A stretch of DNA of 8,334 nt from Cellvibrio sp. (GCA_021323495.1 JAJQJO010000156.1:1-8334), one strand, 5' to 3'; shown: positions 1 to 5,483, counted from the first letter of the stretch. Notes: generated by a model from the sequence alone, not told the origin. Program-made: numbers and translations.

Positions 1-56
1 AATCAGGAAGCGGCAAAGGCTTTCCGCTGCGGCAAGAGCTGGATTCCCCTTCGCCA

Positions 57-89
57 GGCTACGCGCCCCGCTTCAAAGGGTGCGTAGCC
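57..89. repeat. Inverted repeat downstream of cheR
   Basis: GGCTACGC at 57-64 is exactly complementary to GCGTAGCC at 82-89. The stem continues inward through a G-U pair and three C-G pairs (66-68 with 78-80), leaving a loop of about 9 bases. Neither side has a T-run, so it does not look like a classical intrinsic terminator. It lies in the 182 bases after the cheR stop, where transcription would run on toward whatever gene lies to the left of the window. The rest of 1-182 holds a smaller hairpin (9-28) and no gene that I can support. Confidence 0.55.
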
Positions 90-168
90 AAGGGGGGGTT
101 GGGAAGGATTCACGTTTAAAAGGAGGAAATGAAGAAAACAAGTAGACACAACAGTAGCACCGGGTTTC

Positions 169-192
169 GGCGTTTAAAGAATTTAAATCGCC
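169..192 (-). repeat. Hairpin spanning the cheR stop codon
   Basis: GGCG-TTTAAA (169-178) pairs with TTTAAA-CGCC (182-187 and 189-192) around a 3-base turn, with one unpaired T at 188. The cheR stop codon (183-185 on the minus strand) lies inside the stem. It could stabilise the 3' end of the cheV-cheR message or weakly attenuate read-through. No poly-U follows, so termination is unproven. Confidence 0.4.
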
Positions 193-1058
193 TTATAAAG
201 AATCCCCGGCTCGCAGCGCACCATCTCAAACAAGTCAGCGGCACCCGCCAGCCCTTCGGATGAGCCGAGAAAGAGAATGCCTTGCGGTCTTAAGGTGGCG
301 TGGATTTTTTGCAGGATCTGCCGCTTTAGATCGGCATTGAAATAAATCAGCACATTGCGACAAAAAACAATATCGAACTTACCCAGGGAAGCGTAGGAAT
401 CCATCAAGTTAAGCGAACGGAAATCGATACGCTCTTTCACCGCTGTTTTCACCCGCCAGACTTCAGGCGCAGGGTTATCAAAATAGCGCTCCAATCGCTC
501 GGAAGATAAGCCGCGCAATACCGACAATTTGTCGTACTCGCCGCGCCTGGCCTGATCCAATACGGTGGAGGACAAATCAGTAGCGACAATTTGCACCTGC
601 CGTGCGAGATTACCCATCGCCTGACGCTTGTGCTCTTCTACCATCATGCTGATCGAATAAGGCTCCTGCCCTGACGAACAAGCAGCAGACCAAATACGCA
701 CCGGGCCAAACATGCGGTTATTGCCCGCCATCAAGTCGGGTAACAAGGCATTTTTCAAATGATCATAGGGGTAAATATCGCGAAACCAGAAGGTCTCATT
801 GGTGGTCATCGAATCCACCACTTGATCCTTCAGTTTGCGGTTAACCCCCAGCTTTAACACACGCACCAACTCCCCAAATGAAGCGATATTATTCTCTTCC
901 AGAATGCGGCGAATGCGGTTGGTGACCAAATATTGTTTATTATCGCCCAGCGAAATGCCGCATGCGTCCTCAAGAAATTGACGGAATTGGTCAAATTCGG
1001 ACTGGCCGATATTGTCCCGATCCACGGGTTTGGCAAAGAGCGGCTCTTTATTAATCAT
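183..1058 (-). CDS. cheR: Chemotaxis protein methyltransferase CheR
   Basis: CheR uses S-adenosylmethionine to methylate glutamates on chemoreceptors in the cytoplasm; with the CheB methylesterase it sets sensory adaptation. The 291 residues match the usual family length. An N-terminal helical domain (about 20-75) precedes the Rossmann-type methyltransferase domain (about 78-291). Family hallmarks are visible: TTNETFWFRD (85-94), the SAM-binding SAACSSGQEPYS (124-135), ATDLS (159-163) and RNVLIYF (234-240), then a C-terminal FLGSSEGL strand-turn. The start ATG at 1056-1058 is preceded by GGA about 8 bases upstream, a modest ribosome site. The gene lies 54 bases after the cheV stop on the same strand, so cheV-cheR is probably one transcript. 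Identification is from motif conservation and the neighbour cheV. Which receptors it modifies cannot be read from the sequence. Confidence 0.96.
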   Translation of the reverse strand: MINKEPLFAKPVDRDNIGQSEFDQFRQFLEDACGISLGDNKQYLVTNRIRRILEENNIASFGELVRVLKLGVNRKLKDQVVDSMTTNETFWFRDIYPYDHLKNALLPDLMAGNNRMFGPVRIWSAACSSGQEPYSISMMVEEHKRQAMGNLARQVQIVATDLSSTVLDQARRGEYDKLSVLRGLSSERLERYFDNPAPEVWRVKTAVKERIDFRSLNLMDSYASLGKFDIVFCRNVLIYFNADLKRQILQKIHATLRPQGILFLGSSEGLAGAADLFEMVRCEPGILYKAI

Positions 1059-1112
1059 AGGTTTCCAATCTAGAACAACAGCCGTGCGTCAAACCGCAGC
1101 GGCAACCTCAAA

Positions 1113-2069
1113 TCACGCCTCTTCCGGCGGTAACAGGCTTTCGCCGGTAATGGCCAGCACACGATCATTCACGCGTTTTGCCAATTCATCCGGGTGGAAT
1201 TTGGCGAGGAAATCATCCGCCCCCACCTTGCGCACCATGGCCTCGTTAAACACGCCACTAAGCGATGTGTGCAGGATGATATGCAGTTTCTTAAGTTGAG
1301 GATGGTTCCGCACTTCGGCCGTAAACGTATAACCATCCATTTCCGGCATTTCGATATCGCAGATGATCATCACCAATTCAGCGTAGGGATCTTTACCCTC
1401 CGTCAATAAATCCTGCAGATATTGATAGCCCTCAGCACCGTCTTTTTTGAGCGTGGTCCTGATGCCCATACCTTCTACAACTCGCTGGATTTGTTTACGC
1501 GCGATAGTCGAGTCATCAATGATCAATACATGCTTTTGCACCACACGGTCAGCGATTCCATCTTCAATCACACCCGCGCTGACCTCTTCGCGCACCGGTG
1601 AAACTTCGGCGAGGATTTTCTCTACATCAATAATCTCAACCAATTGACCATCGACCTGGGTCACTGCGGTCAGGTAATGCTCTCTCCCGGCACCTTTGGG
1701 TGGCGGATGGATATCCCCCCAGTTCATATTCACGATGCGCTCTACTGAGCGCACCAGGAAACCCTGGGCCTTACGGTTATATTCGGTGATGATGACAAAA
1801 CAGCTTTCGATGTCCGGTAATTCGCGGCGACCTATAGCCAAATTCATATCCATAATCGGCAAGGTACCGCCACGGATATGGGCGACGCCACGCACCACAG
1901 CACTCCGGCCGGGAATGGCGTTGAGCTGTGGGCACTGCAACACCTCTTTTACTTTGAATACATTAATGCCGTACAGCTGCTGGCCACCGAGCCGAAACAA
2001 CAGGAGTTCAAGACGGTTTTGTCCAACCAGCTGCGTGCGCTGATTAACGCTATCCATTACACCAGCCAT
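1113..2069 (-). CDS. cheV: Chemotaxis coupling/receiver protein CheV
   Basis: CheV couples chemoreceptors to the CheA kinase through a CheW-like domain and carries a receiver domain phosphorylated by CheA, which is thought to aid adaptation. In the 318-residue product the CheW-like domain covers roughly residues 15-155. The receiver domain (about 179-310) has the acidic pair D185/D186, the phospho-acceptor D238 in CDIEMPEMDGY, T268 and K290, so it should be phosphorylatable. I chose the ATG at 2067-2069 (MAGVMDSVNQRTQLVGQ), the typical pseudomonad CheV N-terminus, because GAGG sits 7 bases upstream. A longer frame from 2138 adds 23 residues, lacks such a site, and would begin within the promoter region. 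cheR follows 54 bases later on the same strand, and flgA is divergent. Confidence 0.95.
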   Translation of the reverse strand: MAGVMDSVNQRTQLVGQNRLELLLFRLGGQQLYGINVFKVKEVLQCPQLNAIPGRSAVVRGVAHIRGGTLPIMDMNLAIGRRELPDIESCFVIITEYNRKAQGFLVRSVERIVNMNWGDIHPPPKGAGREHYLTAVTQVDGQLVEIIDVEKILAEVSPVREEVSAGVIEDGIADRVVQKHVLIIDDSTIARKQIQRVVEGMGIRTTLKKDGAEGYQYLQDLLTEGKDPYAELVMIICDIEMPEMDGYTFTAEVRNHPQLKKLHIILHTSLSGVFNEAMVRKVGADDFLAKFHPDELAKRVNDRVLAITGESLLPPEEA

Positions 2070-2115
2070 GCAATTACCTCGTTTATTCTCAAAATTCTGA
2101 CCTGGACCACCTCGC

Positions 2116-2142
2116 AAATCGGCCAGGATATACGGCACACTA
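2116..2142 (-). promoter_or_regulatory. Sigma-28 (FliA)-like promoter for cheV-cheR
   Basis: Reading the minus strand, TAGTGTGC (2142-2135), an 11-base spacer, then GCCGATTT (2123-2116) matches the FliA architecture TAAAGTTT-N11-GCCGATAA. The -10 has 6 of 8 matches including the full GCCGAT core. The -35 has only 4 of 8. Transcription would start near 2109, leaving a leader of about 40 bases before the cheV ATG. As I recall, cheV-cheR is FliA-dependent in Pseudomonas, which agrees. The element overlaps the plus-strand sigma-54 promoter for flgA. The weak -35 keeps this tentative. Confidence 0.5.
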
Positions 2143-2147
2143 TTTGC
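2133..2147 (+). promoter_or_regulatory. Sigma-54 (RpoN) promoter for flgA
   Basis: CGGCACACTATTTGC matches the RpoN consensus TGGCACG-N4-TTGC: GG at 2134-2135, exactly 10 bases, then GC at 2146-2147, with GGCAC and TTGC both intact. Transcription should start near 2158-2159, about 92 bases before the flgA ATG. Sigma-54 control by a FleQ-type activator is established for flagellar genes in pseudomonads; no activator site was identified here. Confidence 0.75.
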
Positions 2148-2250
2148 TTTGATGCTTGGTATAGCAGGTTAGCGGCAAAAAAGTGTCAGACTTTAGTCGT
2201 TAATGATCCAGACTGGCACCCGGTTCTTACCCTTGAGGATAGGACAAAAT

Positions 2251-3060
2251 ATGGAACTTCCTAGTTTTTATAGTGTTTTCTTGCAGAATATTTTGCGCCA
2301 CGGCCTTTGCAGGAAACCTATCGCTGAAAAGCAACTAGCCTCGCCCAAAGCGGCAGCCCCGCTCGGTATCGGGGTCGTTTTCCTATTATGCAGCCTTACA
2401 TCACTGGTAGCAGCCCAAGCTCCTGTCCAGGTCTACCCGACCAATCAATTAAAGCAGGACATCGCCAGTTTTTTGGCGATGGAATACGAACAACTTGAGC
2501 ATGACCGCATCGATATCAGCGTCGGCAACCTCGACCCTCGCCTCAGGCTCGGCAGTTGCGAACAACCGATTGCCTTCACTATCCAGGACCCAAGTGGCCT
2601 GGGCGGCAATATCAGTGTCAGAGCGCAATGCACTAGCGGCCAGGTTTGGTCCGTGCACGTTCCCGCGCAGGTCGCAATCTATCAACAGATACCCACCGCC
2701 CTACGCGATATTGCTCGTGGTGAACAGATCAACCAAACCCATATCGGGACCAGCCTGGTCAATATCAGCAGTATCCGGCAAGCCTTTTTGCTCGACCAGG
2801 ACGACATCAGCGGCAAAGAAGCCAAACGCAACATCAGCATGGGGGAGCCATTCAAGACCGCCCTGCTGGACAGCCCTACTGCCGTAAGGCGCGGGGAAAT
2901 GGTGACATTGGAGTCGTTGGCGGGCAGTATCAAGGTGAGCAGTTCAGGTACGGCCATGGCCGATGGTCGCATTGGCCAGACAATCCGGGTGCGCAATAAC
3001 TCATCAGAAAGGATCATCAGCGGGATTGTAATGAGCCAAGGGCTAGTACAAACCCTATGA
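2251..3060 (+). CDS. flgA: Flagellar P-ring assembly chaperone FlgA
   Basis: FlgA acts in the periplasm and helps FlgI assemble into the P-ring around the flagellar rod. The ATG at 2251 is preceded by AGGA with 6 bases of spacing; an in-frame ATG at 2203 lacks a comparable site. The 269-residue product has an unusually long N-region (about 37 residues) before a hydrophobic core (about 38-55) with probable cleavage near A55 or A57, so it should be exported. The mature part shows family features: LDPRLRL-SCEQPI (about 94-107), a SAF-like segment around PTALRDIARGEQI (148-160), and the C-terminal GRIGQTIRVRNNSSERIISGIV-type strand region (about 239-260), written here only as a span. flgM and flgN follow on the same strand, and cheV is divergent, as in pseudomonads. 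The family call is firm; the exact cleavage site is not. Confidence 0.93.
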   Translation: MELPSFYSVFLQNILRHGLCRKPIAEKQLASPKAAAPLGIGVVFLLCSLTSLVAAQAPVQVYPTNQLKQDIASFLAMEYEQLEHDRIDISVGNLDPRLRLGSCEQPIAFTIQDPSGLGGNISVRAQCTSGQVWSVHVPAQVAIYQQIPTALRDIARGEQINQTHIGTSLVNISSIRQAFLLDQDDISGKEAKRNISMGEPFKTALLDSPTAVRRGEMVTLESLAGSIKVSSSGTAMADGRIGQTIRVRNNSSERIISGIVMSQGLVQTL

Positions 3061-3085
3061 TTGTTAAATTTTTTTAATTTATTGC

Positions 3086-3112
3086 TAAAGTTAAGCGGCA
3101 GCTAGCCGATAC
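3086..3112 (+). promoter_or_regulatory. Sigma-28 (FliA) promoter for flgM-flgN
   Basis: TAAAGTTA (3086-3093), 11 bases, then GCCGATAC (3105-3112) matches the FliA consensus TAAAGTTT-N11-GCCGATAA at 14 of 16 positions with exact spacing. Transcription should start near 3119, about 105 bases before flgM. This gives flgM and flgN a late promoter independent of flgA read-through. It also closes a loop: FliA drives production of its own inhibitor FlgM. Confidence 0.85.
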
Positions 3113-3120
3113 GTCTGCTA

Positions 3121-3137
3121 GGGACTTTTTAAATCCC
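3121..3137 (+). other. Small hairpin at the predicted 5' end of the flgM transcript
   Basis: GGGA (3121-3124) and TCCC (3134-3137) flank an A/T-rich centre that can add a few A-T pairs. It begins within one or two bases of the start predicted from the FliA promoter. Such 5' stems can protect mRNA, but this one is short and no function is shown. Confidence 0.3.
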
Positions 3138-3223
3138 TTCTGTCACGCCATAGCAACCGCGACATTGTTAGCAAAGTTAATCGCCACATGGGTCAAACAC
3201 CACAGGGCAAATAGGGGAACAAA

Positions 3224-3541
3224 ATGAACTTCAATACCAACAACACACTGGATTCTGTCGGCACCAAGGGTACCCGCAGCAAGCCCGCAGCGCCGAGTGC
3301 GCCCGAGGCGAAAACACCGGCACCTGAAGCGGCTCCGGCCAAAAAAGGCGCAAGTGACCAAGTGGTGTTAAGCCAGGAAGCCCAAACCCTGGGTCGCCTG
3401 CAAGCCAAAATCAACAGCTCGCCTGATGTCGACCTGGAAAAAGTAGCCGAAATCAGACGCGCAATCGCTGAAGGCCGCTTCGAGATCAACCCCGAGCGCA
3501 TTGCTGAAAATATGCTCAACCAGGACGAACTTCTGGGTTAA
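3224..3541 (+). CDS. flgM: Anti-sigma-28 factor FlgM
   Basis: FlgM binds and inhibits the flagellar sigma factor FliA in the cytoplasm until the hook is complete, then is exported through the flagellar secretion system, releasing late gene expression. The 105-residue product has a low-complexity Pro/Ala/Lys-rich N-terminal half (about 18-43), in line with the disorder known for this family. The C-terminal sigma-binding part starts with DQVVLSQEA (45-53) and carries the diagnostic VAEIRRAIAEGRFEINPERIA (about 74-94), cited here as motif positions. The start ATG follows AGGGGAA with good spacing. A FliA promoter precedes it (3086-3112), and flgN lies 103 bases downstream. Family assignment rests on the C-terminal motif, order and length. 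Confidence 0.93.
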   Translation: MNFNTNNTLDSVGTKGTRSKPAAPSAPEAKTPAPEAAPAKKGASDQVVLSQEAQTLGRLQAKINSSPDVDLEKVAEIRRAIAEGRFEINPERIAENMLNQDELLG

Positions 3542-3550
3542 AGGTGCATT

Positions 3551-3591
3551 GGGAATTAACCAGGCTCTCCCCCGGAGCCGTTTTAATTCCC
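3551..3591 (+). repeat. Strong two-part hairpin between flgM and flgN
   Basis: GGGAATTAA (3551-3559) is exactly complementary to TTAATTCCC (3583-3591). Inside it, GGCTC (3563-3567) pairs with GAGCC (3575-3579), separated from the outer stem by 3-base internal loops. The structure fills the flgM-flgN gap 10 bases after the flgM stop. No U-run follows, so it is more likely an mRNA-stability or attenuation element than a full terminator. Confidence 0.6.
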
Positions 3592-3644
3592 GATTGTCAT
3601 TCGCACTGGTTTTACGTTGTGTCACTTAAAATGAAGAGGTTGCT

Positions 3645-4121
3645 ATGTCTCTCGATGTTAATTTACTGCGCCAGATGATTGCGCAGGATTCCGCTGCTAT
3701 TGCCCAACTCAAACAATTGCTGGTGCGCGAGCGCGAGCAATTGGAACTGCGCAAGCAAGACGAACTCCCTCGCATTGTTGAACAAAAAGCCGCCTTGCTC
3801 GACCAACTCAACAATAGCGCCCGGCAGCGCCAACAAATCCTCACCACGATTGGCTTAGCGACCAATGCGCAAGGTTGGGACCTGTTCCTACAGCGCAACA
3901 CTGCCACCCTGCCGTTACGCGACGACTGGAAATCATTGGTGAGTGAATTTGAAGACTGCCAAAAAATGAACGACATCAACGGCAAAATGATTTCCCGTTC
4001 GCAGCAAACCCTGAATCACCTGATCAACCTGCTACGCGGCAAAGTCGCGGCTCCGTCGCTCTACACTGCACAAGGCACCAAGACACAATACACATCGTCC
4101 TACACTGTCGCCAAAGCCTGA
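3645..4121 (+). CDS. flgN: Flagellar export chaperone FlgN
   Basis: FlgN is a cytoplasmic chaperone that binds the hook-filament junction proteins FlgK and FlgL and delivers them to the flagellar export apparatus. The 158-residue product is almost entirely helical, with long charged Gln/Glu/Leu-rich stretches (about 8-65) that look coiled-coil. It has the family's C-terminal signature: the ND-INGKMI region (109-116), a Leu-rich helix, then LYTAQG (139-144). Length is typical. The ATG at 3645 has AGAGG five to six bases upstream; an ATG at 3631 is in another frame and stops quickly. It shares transcription with flgM, which is usual, since FlgN also affects FlgM in enteric bacteria (known there, inferred here). 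A terminator follows 12 bases after the stop. Confidence 0.9.
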   Translation: MSLDVNLLRQMIAQDSAAIAQLKQLLVREREQLELRKQDELPRIVEQKAALLDQLNNSARQRQQILTTIGLATNAQGWDLFLQRNTATLPLRDDWKSLVSEFEDCQKMNDINGKMISRSQQTLNHLINLLRGKVAAPSLYTAQGTKTQYTSSYTVAKA

Positions 4122-4132
4122 TCCATCACCAA

Positions 4133-4170
4133 AAAAAGGGCACAACCATCTGGTTGTGCCCTTTTTGTTT
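4133..4170 (+). terminator. Intrinsic terminator after flgN
   Basis: GGGCACAACC (4138-4147) pairs with GGTTGTGCCC (4152-4161) around a tetraloop. The stem is extended by upstream A residues against TTTTT and is followed by TTTTTGTTT (4162-4170). The A-run on the left could make it work in both directions. It closes the flgA-flgM-flgN unit. Confidence 0.93.
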
Positions 4171-4213
4171 GCGCCGGTTATTTATACAAAAAACCATCTT
4201 GCGAAAAGTCACC

Positions 4214-4242
4214 TTGGATTCTGCGACAAAACTTCTTACAAT
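4214..4242 (+). promoter_or_regulatory. Probable sigma-70 promoter for tRNA-Arg
   Basis: TTGGAT (4214-4219) and TACAAT (4237-4242) are 17 bases apart. The -10 has 5 of 6 consensus matches. The sequence just after it is very GC-rich (GCCCGCCGC), like the discriminators of stringently controlled stable-RNA promoters. The -35 is weak. Start would be near 4249, about 53 bases before the tRNA. Confidence 0.45.
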
Positions 4243-4251
4243 GCCCGCCGC

Positions 4252-4288
4252 TTACCGCGCCCGGTAAATTTCCTTTGCCGGTTTTTTG
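4252..4288 (+). terminator. Terminator with competing upstream hairpin in the tRNA leader
   Basis: CCGGTAAA (4261-4268) pairs with TTTGCCGG (4274-4281), an 8-pair stem with one U-G and a 5-base loop, followed directly by six T (4282-4287). The same left arm can instead pair upstream: TTACCG (4252-4257) with CGGTAA (4262-4267) over a 4-base loop. The two folds cannot form together, which is an attenuator-like geometry. It lies between the probable promoter (4214-4242) and the tRNA at 4302, so it may reduce tRNA transcription, or it may simply end a transcript from the left. Confidence 0.6.
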
Positions 4289-4301
4289 TTAATCCATCAA
4301 T

Positions 4302-4377
4302 GTCCTCATAGCTTAAACGGATAGAGCACCTGCCTCCTAAGCGGGCGATCCAGGTTCAATTCCTGGTGGGGACACCA
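4302..4377 (+). tRNA. tRNA-Arg (anticodon CCT)
   Basis: A complete cloverleaf can be drawn. The acceptor stem is GTCCTCA (4302-4308) with TGGGGAC (4367-4373), with one U-G pair. The D stem is GCTT/GAGC. The anticodon stem is CCTGC/GCGGG with loop CTCCTAA, giving anticodon CCT at 4336-4338, which reads AGG. The T arm is CCAGG-TTCAATT-CCTGG. Discriminator A (4374) and an encoded CCA (4375-4377) follow. tRNA-Arg genes are frequent integration sites, but I found no second copy of the 3' end within the window. Confidence 0.97.
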
Positions 4378-4899
4378 ATCACTACAAGTCAGACCCTGTA
4401 TTTTTACCCAACCTAAAGTGGACGATTCACTTTAAACGCGTACAGTAAACTTCTTTTTAACCTATTTGTTTTTCAACATCGATTTTTTCACATCATCACC
4501 CGCATCGATCAATCCCATCCAATCGAACAATTGAAAGCCCTCGCCTGCGACTTTGATTCCTGCTGCATCACCGTGGACAATTCAATTGCACAAAGAATAA
4601 AAAACGCACAAACAGATGAATAAACCCGGCCGTTAAAAGATGTGCCGGAGAGCGAAGCGGAATTAGCCACACAAATATTCCACCGTTAATTGATCAAATA
4701 TAAATCAAAAGTTTAAACAAATGAGCGATCGATGAATAAAGACATGGGCTTGGTCTAGCACCGGGTTTTATCTCTTTCTGCCGACCAAAACAATTCGTGC
4801 TCCATTATTTAAGGAAAAATAAGCGTCATTATAAATGGTTGAAATGCCAGTGTTTTTCTTCGTTTGACAGTTCCCCCCCCGCTACTTTACCCTGCAAAT
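4378..4899. other. Gene-poor, AT-rich stretch after tRNA-Arg
   Basis: No convincing gene is seen. It contains a 7-pair inverted repeat TAAAGTG/CACTTTA (4414-4434), a short CCGGC/GCCGG hairpin (4626-4648), an open frame without a start codon (4417-4620), and an AT-rich part (about 4660-4860). A C8 run lies at 4873-4880. A perfect TTGACA at 4864-4869 could be the -35 of a promoter feeding the structured region that follows; its best -10 (TTTACC, 4886-4891) is poor. Confidence 0.5.
4417..4623 (+). pseudogene. Possible gene remnant without a start codon
   Basis: This frame stays open for 68 codons from just after a TAA (4414-4416) to TAA at 4621-4623, with no ATG or GTG in frame. The second half (about 4500-4620) reads like protein, with mixed charged and hydrophobic residues and an ending KNAQTDE. 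I do not recognise a family. It could be the 3' relic of a decayed gene beside the tRNA, or a chance open frame in low-stop sequence. Confidence 0.2.
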
Positions 4900-5090
4900 G
4901 CAGCGACAAAATCCGCTGCCGGGATTCGTACCCCCGGAAGTTTCCTGACTGGCACAAACGATTAAGCGTTTTGTGTCCTCGTACAGCATTGCCTGAAGTT
5001 TTGGCGGCTGGGCGGGGCCATCTTCGGGTGGGCCAGTGTGGTTAGGTCTGGTGGTACGAACCCTGCTCAGTCGCCTCCATGCTTCGTACC
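4900..5090 (+). ncRNA. Highly structured region, candidate regulatory RNA
   Basis: Five hairpins follow each other: GCAGCG/CGCTGC (4900-4919); CCGGG/CCCGG (4919-4937), whose 9-base loop is exactly ATTCGTACC; a bulged stem of about 10 pairs (4951-4977); a C-UUCG-G tetraloop stem (5016-5034); and GGTACGAA (5053-5060) with TTCGTACC (5083-5090). TTCGTACCC occurs twice (4925-4933 and 5083-5091), and both copies are complementary to the single GGTACGAA. Thus a pseudoknot with the first loop competes with the local 3' hairpin. GC content rises here relative to the AT-rich flank, and no frame encodes a recognised protein. The arrangement upstream of a small orphan gene recalls phage P1/P4 C4-type antisense RNAs; that comparison is from memory and unverified. 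The strand is inferred from the downstream gene. Confidence 0.4.
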
Positions 5091-5130
5091 CATGTAGACG
5101 TTGAACATCTCTAACTGCGAGCTTTCATAT

Positions 5131-5451
5131 ATGGATAATATTACTCCTCTGGTGCCTAGCACCAATTCTCCCTGTATTGTGACTCTCAATCCGTTCCAAA
5201 ATGCGTATTACCATCAAAGTTCTATAGAAATCCACGCTCCTAATGGCGAGCATTTGGAAACCCTCGGTGCCGATGCTCAGAAGGAAAACAACTACACCAA
5301 CAATATGCAATTGCGTGATCAAATTTGCTTGGTGGAAACCTTATTAGGACACATCAATCAGGATATTGAATTGCCCAGGCAAGCAGTATCCGGTTTGACG
5401 GATTTATTGTTCCGAATGCAGGAACTTTGTGATGAGCGCATTAAAAAATAA
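5131..5451 (+). CDS. Small hypothetical protein
   Basis: I do not recognise the family. The 106-residue product has no signal peptide or membrane segment. Its N-terminal half is polar and Asn/Pro/Ser-rich (about 1-55), probably flexible. The C-terminal half (about 56-106) looks like two amphipathic helices, with Leu/Ile spacing and a charged Lys/Arg/Glu end, suggesting self-association or a protein-binding module. I chose ATG 5131; a TTG at 5101 would add 10 residues. The ribosome site is weak (GAG about 9 bases upstream). A small hairpin GGTGC/GCACC (5151-5163) lies in codons 7-11. The gene sits between the structured RNA region (4900-5090) and a strong hairpin (5484-5519), so it may form a compact unit with them. 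The two-helix small-protein look resembles orphan DUF proteins common in pseudomonads, but no firm match is claimed. Confidence 0.65.
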   Translation: MDNITPLVPSTNSPCIVTLNPFQNAYYHQSSIEIHAPNGEHLETLGADAQKENNYTNNMQLRDQICLVETLLGHINQDIELPRQAVSGLTDLLFRMQELCDERIKK

Positions 5452-5483
5452 TATCTGAGGTGAATCAGATGTGTGCTTTAAAT

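Noticed and set aside
13..25. Sigma-54-like GG...TTTGC on the minus strand upstream of a possible flgB
   Set aside because: The GG-to-GC spacing is 9 bases instead of the required 10, and the -24 block lacks GGCAC.
121..263. AGGAGG followed by ATG at 129 on the plus strand, opening a short frame of 44 codons
   Set aside because: The spacing of two bases is too short for a good ribosome site, and most of the frame lies antisense to the conserved end of cheR.
2070..2138. N-terminal extension of cheV from an upstream ATG at 2138
   Set aside because: The ATG at 2069 has GAGG at 7 bases and the typical CheV N-terminus; the extension would overlap the promoters.
2158..2166. Extended -10-like TGCTATACC on the minus strand as a cheV promoter
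   Set aside because: It has no -35 at proper spacing; the FliA-like element fits cheV better. It is kept only as an alternative.
155..4768. 13-base exact repeat TAGCACCGGGTTT at 155-167 and 4756-4768
   Set aside because: About one such match is expected by chance in a window of this size, and the flanks do not extend the match.
4797..5045. 82-codon GTG-start frame across the structured region
   Set aside because: It has no ribosome site, an unusual Cys/Arg/Pro-rich composition and no recognisable family; the hairpins explain the sequence better.
4378..5100. Integrative element with attachment site at tRNA-Arg
   Set aside because: No second copy of the tRNA 3' end and no integrase were found in the window.
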